Assembly (NCBI GenBank): GCA_946480655.1
Contig: CAMLKN010000081.1
Coordinates: 1 to 9,345 of the forward strand
From: an uncultured Devosia sp.
Lineage (GTDB): Bacteria > Pseudomonadota > Alphaproteobacteria > Rhizobiales > Devosiaceae
DNA: 9,345 nucleotides
Direction of reading: 5' to 3'
Part shown: one piece after another, positions 1 to 6,557 of the stretch
How positions within the stretch are numbered: the first letter of the stretch is position 1
Layout of the letters: each line of letters begins with the position of its first letter
Position numbers and translations under genes: made by a program
Notes under the pieces: generated by a model
The model's database searches: none
What the model was told of the DNA's origin: nothing
The model's input: only the letters and a program-made list of their open reading frames with translations

Positions 1-2
1 CC

Positions 3-359
3 ATGGACTACGAAAATCATCGCATCTACGGGATGAGCGTCGCCAGCGTGTACGTGCACTATGTCACCAAGGCGGAGCGCAAGGGCCGCACCAAGGACGA
101 GGTGGACGAAGTCACGCGTTGGCTCACCGGCTACAGCCAGGATCAGTTGGACCGGGCGCTTGAGGACAAGACCACCTTCCAGGACTTCTTCGACAAGGCG
201 CCGCGCCTCAATCCCAACCGCGCGCTGATCAAGGGCGTCATCTGCGGCGTCCGCCTCGAGGAAATCGACCATCCGCTGATGCGCGACATCCGCTATCTCG
301 ACAAGCTCGTCGACGAACTGGCCAAGGGCCGGCCCATGGAAAAGATCCTGCGGGCGTAA
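3..359 (+). CDS. DUF2200 domain-containing protein
   Basis: The 118-residue protein matches, as I remember it, the small cytoplasmic DUF2200 family along its whole length. It opens with [12 protein letters not shown] near residue 6, continues with [22 protein letters not shown], has the central NPN and GVICG (about 71-83), and ends with [14 protein letters not shown] followed by MEKIL. The family is usually about 110-120 residues, so the ATG at position 3 gives a full-length protein, although the window starts too close to show a ribosome binding site. There is no signal peptide or membrane segment. The biochemical function of the family is unknown. It lies 68 bases before murL on the same strand and could be read into it, but nothing else links the two. 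Family assignment is confident; function is not assigned. Confidence 0.85.
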   Translation: MDYENHRIYGMSVASVYVHYVTKAERKGRTKDEVDEVTRWLTGYSQDQLDRALEDKTTFQDFFDKAPRLNPNRALIKGVICGVRLEEIDHPLMRDIRYLDKLVDELAKGRPMEKILRA

Positions 360-427
360 CGCATAGCGACACACTCCCGCCACGGCCGCAAATCACCTAT
401 ATGGGGAGCAAAGCCAGCGAGTAGCCC

Positions 428-1759
428 GTGACCGAATTCTTCCGCATCGAGAGCCCTTCCTTCGACCCGGCGAGTGGCGAGGCCCGCTTTCCCTACACGC
501 TGAACGACCTCACATTCACCGAAATTCTGACCCTGCCCAAGGGCGCCGATGCCGAAGCGGCGGCCGCCCCGGCTTTTCAGAAGCTGCTCGGCCTCACTGC
601 GCTTGTGCTCGGTGTGTCCTATTTCAAGCTGCGCGCTCCGTTCGCCATGGAGGCGCCCACAATCGCGCTGACCGAGGCCGAGCGCGCCTTTGTCATCGAC
701 GTCTACGAGAACGGCCTTGGCGAATTCTATGCCCGCAACCAGCTGAGCCGCTTCGGCAAGCTGACCCTCACCGCGCCCGAAGATGCGGTCGCCCGCAAGC
801 CCGCCATCAGCCTGCCCGAGCGCACCTTGCTGCCCATCGGCGGCGGCAAGGATTCGCTGGTGAGCGTCGATCTCCTCACCCATACCGGTCAGGCCTTCAC
901 GCCCTTCGCCGTCAATCCCAAGGGCCCAATTCTGACATCGGTCGAGGCCATCGGCACCACGCCGCTCTACGTGGCTCGCAAGCTCGACCCGGAGATGATC
1001 CGCCTCGGCCAGCAGCCGGGCTATTACAACGGCCACGTGCCCTCCACGGCGATCAATTCCATGATCGCGTCCCTCTGTGCCCTGCTCTTCGGCTACGACC
1101 AGATCGTGCTTTCCAACGAGCGCTCGGCCAGCGAGGGCAATGTCATGTTCGACGGCCGCGAGACCAACCACCAATATTCCAAGTCGCTGGGCTTCGAGCT
1201 GCTCATCGCCGACACGCTGGCCAACGCCACCGGTGGTGCGCTGAAATACTTCTCGTTGCTGCGGCCCTATTCGGAAGCGCGCATCGCCTCGCTCTTCACC
1301 AAGGAAAAGAAGTTCGACGCGGTGTTTTCCAGCTGCAACCGCAATTTCCGCCTCAATGGCAACGATGGCCCGCTCTGGTGCGGCGAATGCCCCAAATGCC
1401 ATTTCGTCTTCCTGATCTTCGCGCCCTTCATGGCCAAGGACAGGCTGCTGCGCATCTTCGGCAAGAACCTGCTCGACGAGCCGGCCAATGAGCAATCCTT
1501 CCGCGAACTGGCGGGCCTCACCGGCCAGAAGCCCTGGGAATGCGTCGGCGAAATCCTCGAAGCCGCGGCCTGCTTCTATACGCTCACCCGCCATGCCGAT
1601 TGGCATGAGGCGGCCGTGGTCCGTGCGGTCAAGGCCGACCTTTTCGCCCAATATGGCGAGGAGAAGCTGCAGCGCGCCATGGCCGAATGCCTGACCGACA
1701 GTCACGACCACCACATTCCCCCGGCGCTCGCTGCCAAGGTGGCCGCCTATGCGGTTTGA
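428..1759 (+). CDS. murL: UDP-N-acetyl-alpha-D-muramoyl-L-alanyl-L-glutamate epimerase MurL
   Basis: MurL epimerises the terminal L-Glu of UDP-MurNAc-L-Ala-L-Glu to D-Glu in an ATP-dependent reaction (EC 5.1.1.23). With MurD2 it replaces the usual MurI glutamate racemase plus MurD route. The protein has 443 residues and no signal peptide. Visible marks are a PP-loop-like ATP site, LLPIGGGKDSL (134-144, GGGKDS at 138-143), a SNERSASEGNV stretch (229-239), SSCNRNF (301-307), and a cysteine cluster WCGECPKC (C318, C321, C324) followed by HFVF. Older databases often called such proteins endonuclease-domain or hypothetical. The start is GTG at 428; no good Shine-Dalgarno lies at normal spacing, and the only nearby upstream ATG (401) stops after seven codons. 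The gene overlaps murD2 by 11 bases, which indicates translational coupling. The family call rests on recognition of the sequence together with the partner gene. Confidence 0.88.
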   Translation: MTEFFRIESPSFDPASGEARFPYTLNDLTFTEILTLPKGADAEAAAAPAFQKLLGLTALVLGVSYFKLRAPFAMEAPTIALTEAERAFVIDVYENGLGEFYARNQLSRFGKLTLTAPEDAVARKPAISLPERTLLPIGGGKDSLVSVDLLTHTGQAFTPFAVNPKGPILTSVEAIGTTPLYVARKLDPEMIRLGQQPGYYNGHVPSTAINSMIASLCALLFGYDQIVLSNERSASEGNVMFDGRETNHQYSKSLGFELLIADTLANATGGALKYFSLLRPYSEARIASLFTKEKKFDAVFSSCNRNFRLNGNDGPLWCGECPKCHFVFLIFAPFMAKDRLLRIFGKNLLDEPANEQSFRELAGLTGQKPWECVGEILEAAACFYTLTRHADWHEAAVVRAVKADLFAQYGEEKLQRAMAECLTDSHDHHIPPALAAKVAAYAV

Positions 1760-3041
1760 CGAGCCCGTCCTGCTTTACGGCGCGGGGCGCGAGGCGCTCT
1801 CGACCCGCGCCTTCCTCAAATCGCGGCAACCCGAGCTCAAGGTCTTCGTCACGGTCGACAGCGGCGCAGCGGATATTCCTGACACCGAGCAGATCGCCGC
1901 CGACGATCTTGCCGCCGCCATCGCCGATCGCCGCTTCGGCCTCATCGTCAAGAGCCCCGGCGTCTCGCGCTACAAGCCGGTCTTCGACCTCGCCCGTGCC
2001 TCGGGCATCCCCGTCACCTCCAATCTCAACCTCTGGGGCGCGGCCTATCGGCACGATCGCACCGTGGTCGCCATTACCGGTACCAAGGGCAAGTCGACCA
2101 CCGCGACGCTGACCCATCTGATGCTGACCCGCTCCGGCATCGATGCGGGTCTGGCCGGCAATGTCGGCCTCGCCCCGCTCGAAATCGCCGACAGGCACCC
2201 CGTCGTCGTCTTTGAGCTGTCGAGCTACCAGACGGCCGACATGAATTTCCTGCCCGACGTGGCGGCCCTCACCAATCTCTACCCCGAGCATGTCGACTGG
2301 CATGGCTCGGTCGAGCGCTACTATGCCGACAAGCTCAACCTGATCGACCGGGATGGCAGCTTTGCCGTCGCCCTGGGCGCAGCGGCCCGCGGCAATGCTC
2401 TCGTCGCCAAGGCTGTACGCGACCATCGGCGGCTCCTGCCTGACCTCACGCCCGAGCAGAATCTCGCCATCGAGAATGCCGTGTCCCGATCACGGCTGCG
2501 CGGCGCCCACAATCTCGACAATGCACTTCTGGCCGCTCAGGTTACCCTGGCAATAGGCGGCTCGGTCGACGGCATCCTGCAGGGCATTGCCGCCTTCCGC
2601 CCCCTGCCCCATCGCCTCGAAGAGCACAGGTTCGGCGCCGTGACCGTGGTCAACGATTCCATCTCGACCACGCCCGAGGCCACCAAGGCGGCGCTTGCGG
2701 CCTATCCCGGCCACCGCATTGCCCTCATAGCCGGCGGTCACGAGCGGCAGCAGGACTATGCCGAGCTCGCCACCCTCCTGGCCGGGCGCGGTGTCACCAC
2801 GCTGGTGACCTTGCCGGTCACCGGCCAGCGCCTGGCGCAGGCGACCCGCACCGTGGCGCCAGACATCGACGTCGTCGAGGCGTCCGATCTCGACGCGGCC
2901 ATCACCGCCCTGGCGGGAAGGCAGGCGCAGTTCGACACCATCATCCTCTCGCCCGGGGCGCCGTCCTACAACCAGTTCAAGAATTTCGAGGAACGCGGCG
3001 CGCGCTTCGTCGACCTGTGCCGCACCCGCTTTGGCGCCTGA
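1749..3041 (+). CDS. murD2: UDP-N-acetylmuramoyl-L-alanine--L-glutamate ligase MurD2
   Basis: This cytoplasmic Mur ligase joins L-glutamate to UDP-MurNAc-L-Ala with ATP (EC 6.3.2.53); MurL then inverts the new residue. In its 430 residues the Mur ligase signatures appear in order: SPGVSRYKPVF (69-79), the P-loop GTKGKSTT (111-118), FELSSYQ (155-161), TNLYPEHVDWHGS (175-187) with H181, K195 at the place of the carbamylated lysine, HNLDNALLAA (254-263), NDSISTTPEA (302-311) and SPGAPSYNQFKNFEERG (401-417). Canonical MurD has NDSKATN at the sixth motif; the NDSISTTP form and R333 in place of a lysine fit the L-Glu-specific MurD2 subfamily. The ATG lies inside the end of murL, so initiation probably depends on translation of murL. 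Plain MurD is the alternative, but the adjacent epimerase and the changed motif make MurD2 much more likely. Confidence 0.88.
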   Translation: MRFDEPVLLYGAGREALSTRAFLKSRQPELKVFVTVDSGAADIPDTEQIAADDLAAAIADRRFGLIVKSPGVSRYKPVFDLARASGIPVTSNLNLWGAAYRHDRTVVAITGTKGKSTTATLTHLMLTRSGIDAGLAGNVGLAPLEIADRHPVVVFELSSYQTADMNFLPDVAALTNLYPEHVDWHGSVERYYADKLNLIDRDGSFAVALGAAARGNALVAKAVRDHRRLLPDLTPEQNLAIENAVSRSRLRGAHNLDNALLAAQVTLAIGGSVDGILQGIAAFRPLPHRLEEHRFGAVTVVNDSISTTPEATKAALAAYPGHRIALIAGGHERQQDYAELATLLAGRGVTTLVTLPVTGQRLAQATRTVAPDIDVVEASDLDAAITALAGRQAQFDTIILSPGAPSYNQFKNFEERGARFVDLCRTRFGA

Positions 3042-3063
3042 TTCAGGCAGATCGGCGCTGTTC

Positions 3064-3170
3064 TAGGGCGCTTTCAGCAAAAGTGGACACCACCTTTGCG
3101 GTTCGAAAGCGTGACAAGACCAAGAGATAGAGCTCCCGTTCTGATTCAATCAGAACGGGGATTGCTCTAG
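3064..3170. repeat. Intergenic mosaic repeat with two hairpins (RIME/REP-like), likely bidirectional terminator
   Basis: Two dyads lie back to back between the converging murD2 and TPR genes. In the first, CGCTTTC (3069-3075) pairs with GAAAGCG (3105-3111), enclosing a 10-bp stem 3077-3086/3090-3099 with one mismatch and a 3-base loop. In the second, CCCGTTCTGATT (3135-3146) is the exact complement of 3148-3159, flanked by TAGAGC (3128-3133) and GCTCTA (3164-3169). CTAG-type ends and paired stems are typical of rhizobial intergenic mosaic elements, which occur in many copies per genome; copy number cannot be seen here. It probably folds in RNA from either strand and may end transcription from both sides, although there is no long T-tract. 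Its last bases CTA supply the stop codon of the minus-strand gene. Confidence 0.72.
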
Positions 3171-4924
3171 TAGGGCGCCATCAGGGACCCAACGGGCACC
3201 CCGGCTGCCTCCAGCCCCGTTCGGATAGCGCTGAGCAGGCTGGTATCGGCGATGCGCCGGCGCAACTGGGTGATGATCCCCGCATTGCGGAAACCGGGCA
3301 CTTCCAGCACGCGCGCCAGGTGCTGGTCGACCCCCGAGGCGTCGCCTTGTCCCTGTGCCGCCAGCAGCGCCAGGACCGACCCCAGTTCCACGTCGCCATG
3401 GGCGCAATCGGCGGCGAATGCCTCGGCCTCGTCGAACTGGCCGGCCTTGATAGCCGCCAGCGCAGGCACGCAGAAGTACCAGTCCGGCTGCGCCGTCAAC
3501 GGCGCCGCATCGAGGGCCTGTGTTGCGGCGGGCAAGGCTTCTTCGAGACGCCCGATCAGCGCCAGGTGGCGGGCATGGGCCGCCACTGCATCCATATTGG
3601 CGGGGTTCAACTGCAGCGCCGTGCCATAAGCCGCCTCCGCCTCGTCATGCATGGCCTCGACTTCGTGAATGCGGGCCCGCTGCTCCCAGACAAAGCTGCT
3701 GGTCGGGGCACCGCGCAGGGCATCGGCCATCATGTCATTTGCGGCCCGCAGCCTGTCGATCTGCGTCGGCGCGTTGCCCGGCGCCCCGATGCCGGTCTCG
3801 GCCACGATGCTGGCACGGGCCGCGACAATGTTGCCATCAAGCCGCTGGCGATCGGGAAGGGCCGCCGCGCAATCATCAAACCTTTTGGCGGCCCCCATTG
3901 TCCCGCTCTGCCGGTAGAGGCTGAAGAGGATGGCGCAGAGATATGTGTTCTCCTGCCCGGCAAAATCGCCCCCGTCCACCAATGCCCGGGCGCGTGCGTG
4001 AAGCGGCCCTCGTGTGCCCCCCAGCACCGAGAGCAGTTCCTGCGACACGAATTCCACCCCACCCCGTTGAGTCATCTGCGAGCTCGGCAGGCTCACCGAC
4101 CGGTTCCAGACCAGGCTGTTCGTCACTTGATCGGTGAGGATGGCGCTGAACTGGTAATTGCCCGTAACGGCCGGATCGACGCGGACTATGCCGGTCAGCA
4201 CATAGTCGGTCGGATCGCTCTCCACCACTTCCTCGCCCCTGCGTCCCAGGGAAACATCGACGATGAGGAAAGGGGCGAAATCGGTGACCAGTTCGATCGC
4301 CAGCGCCGAAATATAGGAAGTCAGGGTCGGATCGCCGGTCAGGTTCTGGAATTCCATCACTGTCAGGCTTGGCCTGGGCGGGCCGCCTGTCTCCGCGACG
4401 CCCTGCGCCTGTCGCGGGCCCAGCGTCGCCAGAGAATAGGCCAGAGCCGCAGCACCCAAGGCCAGCACCAGCAGCACGAACCACGAGATGGTGACATGCC
4501 CCTTGGGCCGCGTGCGGGGCGGGGCTTCGGCCACCGCAATTGCAACAGGTTCTCCGCCGATCGGACGGGCCGATGGCTCCGTCGCCGAATCGATGAAGTC
4601 GGGCACGTAGCGGCCGATGGGCAGTTGAATGCGCACCGGCTCATCCGCGCCAGGCCCGCTATAATACTGGTCGAGCAGGCCGCGCAGCCTTCGCGCCTGC
4701 ACCCGCACGATCGGGTCGGCCTGGGGGTCGAAGTCCGGCGAGCGGCCAAAGACATCCACGGCGATGGAATATGCCTTGATCGATTGCGCATCGCCGCTCA
4801 GTCGGCGGTCGACGATATAGCTCAGAAAATTGGCCAGTTGCGGTGAGCGGGCGATGTCCGGCCAGGCCAACAGGCGTTCGAGGGCCCGTTTTACCCCCTC
4901 CCTGTCCGTTTCGACATGCGCCAT
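3167..4924 (-). CDS. Membrane-anchored TolB-N-like/tetratricopeptide repeat protein, putative signalling
   Basis: The protein has 585 residues from the preferred start. Residues about 12-110 form a cytoplasmic domain seen in many proteobacterial proteins loosely annotated as adenylate cyclase-like or TPR proteins, with SIKAYSIAVDVFGR (48-61), DPQADPIVRVQARRLR (67-81) and LPIGRYVPDF (101-110). A proline-rich linker leads to one membrane helix (about 146-166), preceded by basic residues, so the N-terminus should be inside. Residues about 186-280 resemble the TolB N-terminal/FlgO-like fold (LTVMEFQNLTGDP), and 400-545 carry TPR-like helices (EAEAAYGTALQLNPANMDAV). No cyclase or kinase catalytic motif is visible. 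An in-frame ATG at 4951 exists, but the ATG at 4924 has AGGAG seven bases upstream and is preferred. The gene is divergent from a receiver-domain gene. Its role is unknown; sensing or scaffolding at the envelope is an inference. Confidence 0.75.
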   Translation of the reverse strand: MAHVETDREGVKRALERLLAWPDIARSPQLANFLSYIVDRRLSGDAQSIKAYSIAVDVFGRSPDFDPQADPIVRVQARRLRGLLDQYYSGPGADEPVRIQLPIGRYVPDFIDSATEPSARPIGGEPVAIAVAEAPPRTRPKGHVTISWFVLLVLALGAAALAYSLATLGPRQAQGVAETGGPPRPSLTVMEFQNLTGDPTLTSYISALAIELVTDFAPFLIVDVSLGRRGEEVVESDPTDYVLTGIVRVDPAVTGNYQFSAILTDQVTNSLVWNRSVSLPSSQMTQRGGVEFVSQELLSVLGGTRGPLHARARALVDGGDFAGQENTYLCAILFSLYRQSGTMGAAKRFDDCAAALPDRQRLDGNIVAARASIVAETGIGAPGNAPTQIDRLRAANDMMADALRGAPTSSFVWEQRARIHEVEAMHDEAEAAYGTALQLNPANMDAVAAHARHLALIGRLEEALPAATQALDAAPLTAQPDWYFCVPALAAIKAGQFDEAEAFAADCAHGDVELGSVLALLAAQGQGDASGVDQHLARVLEVPGFRNAGIITQLRRRIADTSLLSAIRTGLEAAGVPVGSLMAPY

Positions 4925-4931
4925 ACCGAAA

Positions 4932-4936
4932 CTCCT
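4932..4936 (-). promoter_or_regulatory. Ribosome binding site deciding the TPR-protein start
   Basis: On the minus strand GGCAGGAG is followed by seven bases and the ATG at 4924. The alternative in-frame ATG at 4951 has no purine-rich site before it, so translation most likely begins at 4924 and the protein is nine residues shorter than the longest reading frame. Confidence 0.75.
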
Positions 4937-4949
4937 GCCGCTGCAGGAC

Positions 4950-4979
4950 ATAATGGCCCGCTTTACATGTAAAATACAA
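4950..4979 (-). promoter_or_regulatory. Candidate promoter with 12-bp palindromic operator before the TPR gene
   Basis: TTTACATGTAAA (4962-4973) is its own reverse complement. On the minus strand it sits between a weak -35-like TTGTAT (4979-4974) and a weak -10-like CATTAT (4955-4950) separated by 18 bases, with the gene's ribosome site and start just downstream. A palindrome in this position is where a dimeric regulator would bind. The palindrome is certain; the promoter boxes match consensus only at 3/6 and 4/6 and are tentative. Confidence 0.4.
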
Positions 4980-5198
4980 GCGTGGCTTACCCCGGTTTAA
5001 CCTGGTTTTGCCTCCCGCCGCAGTCCGGTTTGCATCATACGCCGCCTCGTCGACGTCACGAACTCGACATGTTTCCCGTGCGGTCAGGCCCCGCCGGGCG
5101 TGTTCTACAAATCGTATAATCCACCCTGCCCGGGCCGGTACGGCTCTCGGACAGTGATGGCGTTTTGTTCTGTTCGAACCCCTGCGCGGTGCGGGGAT

Positions 5199-5205
5199 GA
5201 GGTGA
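5199..5205 (+). promoter_or_regulatory. Strong Shine-Dalgarno before GTG start of the receiver gene
   Basis: GAGGTGA matches the anti-Shine-Dalgarno complement over seven bases. Its GAGG core lies six bases before the GTG at 5209, which fixes that non-ATG start. Confidence 0.75.
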
Positions 5206-5208
5206 CTT

Positions 5209-5655
5209 GTGAACGTTGTAGCCAGCGAGACCCCCTTCATCGCTTTGATCGATGATGACGGGCATTCCGCACATCTGTTGACCCGCATGCTGCTCGCCCA
5301 TGGCGCGCCGGATGTGCGCCACTTCGCATTGCCGACGGTGGGCGAAGCCTTCCTGGCCCAGACCCTGGCTGATGTGGGCCGGGAATGGCCGGGCTTGGTG
5401 ATTGTCGATCTCAAGTCCCATAGCGGCGCCAATATCGAGTTTCTGGTGCGCAATCAGGCTCTGCTCCGGCAAAAGGGGATCCCCGTTGCCGTCATGACGC
5501 AGACCACCGATCGCGCTGGTCGCCAGGCCCTGCATGATGCGGGCGCCTCGGCGGTGTTCTTTCGGCAAGCAGACCTCGACGCCTACCGGCACGAGGCGGC
5601 AGCCATCGTCAGTTTCTGGGCGCGCCATCAGCGCCTGGATGCGGTTGGCATGTGA
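5209..5655 (+). CDS. Stand-alone response-regulator receiver domain protein, Lys replaced
   Basis: The 148-residue protein is a single CheY-like receiver domain with no output domain. IALIDDD (11-17) supplies the acidic Mg2+ site, D67 in LVIVDLKS (63-70) is the expected phosphoacceptor, and T97 or T99 in VAVMTQTT (93-100) stands near the switch threonine. The usual KP motif after strand five is FRQ (118-120) here, so the conserved lysine appears to be arginine; phosphorylation chemistry may therefore differ or be lost. The start is GTG with a strong ribosome site. No histidine kinase lies in the window. The gene is divergent from the membrane TPR protein, with 284 bases between them, and is followed by a terminator-like hairpin. 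It could act by protein-protein contact like other single-domain receivers; the partner is unknown. Confidence 0.72.
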   Translation: MNVVASETPFIALIDDDGHSAHLLTRMLLAHGAPDVRHFALPTVGEAFLAQTLADVGREWPGLVIVDLKSHSGANIEFLVRNQALLRQKGIPVAVMTQTTDRAGRQALHDAGASAVFFRQADLDAYRHEAAAIVSFWARHQRLDAVGM

Positions 5656-5684
5656 CTCCTGCGTCCACAGGTTACATGCCTTGA

Positions 5685-5757
5685 GGCGGAGAGTGATGCT
5701 GCGGTTGGGCTTTTTGGTCCGTCTGCATTCCCAAGTATCACCCTCCGCCGTTTCTAA
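5685..5757 (+). terminator. Long hairpin downstream of the receiver gene, probable terminator
   Basis: Thirty bases after the receiver stop codon, 5685-5699 pairs with 5735-5749 over 15 positions, with one A-C mismatch and one G-U pair, starting GGCGGAG and ending CTCCGCC. Inside it TTGGG (5705-5709) pairs with CCCAA (5730-5734), leaving a 20-base loop. A short GTTTCT follows at 5750-5755. The stem is strong but the T-tract is poor, so termination is likely rather than certain, and a repeat-element origin is possible. Confidence 0.5.
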
Positions 5758-5860
5758 AGATCGGCAGTCTGCACCGCTGTCGATCCTCTAGCGCCAACCT
5801 TGCCTGCAAGGTCTTGCGCCATGGGAGCGGATGCGACACCTCCCGGTCGCGTCCGTGCGG

Positions 5861-5927
5861 GGGGAGAAGCAAATCGCCGGCGGCACATGTCCCTCAGCGC
5901 CGCGGGCACGCCTGTTTGCTTCTCCCC
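5861..5927. repeat. Perfect 13-bp inverted repeat with 41-base spacer
   Basis: GGGGAGAAGCAAA (5861-5873) is exactly complementary to TTTGCTTCTCCCC (5915-5927). Inside, GCGGC (5880-5884) can pair with GCCGC (5899-5903). It lies just beyond the 3' end of mgtC in the 286-base gap between two converging genes, a gap that holds no convincing coding region. It may end or stabilise the mgtC transcript, or be a REP-like element or structured small RNA. No T-tract adjoins it on either strand, and a separate T5 at 5945-5949 lies 17 bases away. Confidence 0.55.
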
Positions 5928-5941
5928 GCGGCCCAGCGCTG

Positions 5942-6439
5942 CTATTTTTCCCCTTCCATGTCCTTTCTCCGGATGATCTGGTGCGCCAGCACCCGCAGCG
6001 CCGCCATCACCACCACCGCCAGAAGCGCCACGCCAACGGCAATCGCGTAAAAGCCCAGAGCGCATGCGATCCCGACCGCACCGGCCAGCCACATGCCGGC
6101 CCCTGTCGTCAGGCCCTGCACGCCCGCCCCGCTGCGGAAAATGGCGCCGGCCCCCAGAAATGCTATGCCTGCCGTGACGGCCTCGACGGCGCGGATCGGG
6201 TCTGCTTGCGCCCCCTGCGACCCAGGCGCGATGGTGTGGAATATTTCGAAGGCGAGGATGGTGAACAGCGCTGCCGCCACGGACACGAGGATATGGGTCC
6301 GCAGCCCCGCTTCGGCCGTGTGCAGCTCCCGTTCGACACCGATCAGTGCCCCCAGCAAGGCCGCGATGGCGAGGCGAATGGCGATGATATGGGTGGGCAG
6401 ATAGGTATCCACCATGCCGAAACTATTGCCGATATCCAT
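5942..6439 (-). CDS. MgtC/SapB family membrane protein
   Basis: The 165-residue integral membrane protein has about five hydrophobic segments (roughly 17-35, 48-68, 88-101, 112-130 and 131-152). It carries the MgtC family marks: ALIGVERE (31-38), AGLRTH (44-49), AVTAGIAFLGAGAIF (87-101), VQGLTTGAGMW (107-117) and a short charged tail RRKDMEGEK. It lacks the long soluble C-terminal domain of Salmonella MgtC, so it is the short SapB-type form. Relatives help cells under low Mg2+, acid or membrane stress; the exact activity is not settled. The ATG at 6439 is chosen. An upstream TTG at 6481 is in frame, but it would lie inside a candidate promoter and gives an N-terminus unlike the family. The gene is divergent from the diguanylate cyclase gene. 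Confidence 0.88.
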   Translation of the reverse strand: MDIGNSFGMVDTYLPTHIIAIRLAIAALLGALIGVERELHTAEAGLRTHILVSVAAALFTILAFEIFHTIAPGSQGAQADPIRAVEAVTAGIAFLGAGAIFRSGAGVQGLTTGAGMWLAGAVGIACALGFYAIAVGVALLAVVVMAALRVLAHQIIRRKDMEGEK

Positions 6440-6468
6440 TTGGGAACCCCGTGTGACGCTGAGATGAC

Positions 6469-6493
6469 AACACGCCAGCAAGGGACCGGTTCC
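6469..6493 (-). promoter_or_regulatory. Near-consensus EcfG (general stress) promoter before mgtC
   Basis: On the minus strand GGAAC (6493-6489) is followed after 16 bases by TGTT (6472-6469). The alphaproteobacterial EcfG/RpoE2/SigT consensus is GGAAC-N16/17-CGTT, so this differs at one base. The last base of the -10 lies 30 positions before the ATG at 6439, the same distance as for the exact match before the 52-residue gene. Activity is inferred. Confidence 0.45.
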
Positions 6494-6541
6494 GGCCCGC
6501 GCAACCGCTCGTTAACGGAGAAAAGGGACGCCCCCGAGCGA

Positions 6542-6557
6542 TTAAGCGCCCGCTAAC
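6542..6557 (+). promoter_or_regulatory. CtrA-like binding box before the GGDEF gene
   Basis: TTAA (6542-6545), seven bases, then CTAAC (6553-6557) matches the CtrA consensus TTAA-N7-TTAAC with one substitution. A lone TTAAC half-site occurs at 6512-6516. The box lies 41 bases before the cyclase ATG, a place suited to transcriptional control. Such sites also arise by chance, although less often in GC-rich DNA. Confidence 0.4.

Noticed and set aside
293..1714. Long minus-strand reading frame of 473 codons opposite murL
   Set aside because: It is antisense to a clearly recognised gene, has low-complexity composition typical of GC-rich shadow frames, and resembles no family.
3320..4846. Plus-strand reading frame of 508 codons opposite the TPR gene
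   Set aside because: Rich in Arg, His and Gln with no domain; the opposite strand has recognisable domains and a good ribosome site.
4925..4951. Start of the TPR protein at ATG 4951
   Set aside because: No ribosome site precedes it, and it overlaps the candidate -10 box; the ATG at 4924 has AGGAG at ideal spacing.
4997..5011. Possible CtrA site TTAA-N7-TTGC
   Set aside because: Only the first half matches; the second half lacks TAA.
5115..5120. TATAAT before the receiver gene
   Set aside because: It matches the -10 consensus, but no -35-like sequence lies 15-19 bases upstream, so one hexamer is not enough to call a promoter.
5797..5812. Seven-bp dyad ACCTTGC-CT-GCAAGGT
   Set aside because: The two-base loop is too short for a stable RNA hairpin, no T-tract follows, and no gene start adjoins it. 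It could be a protein site, but there is no support.
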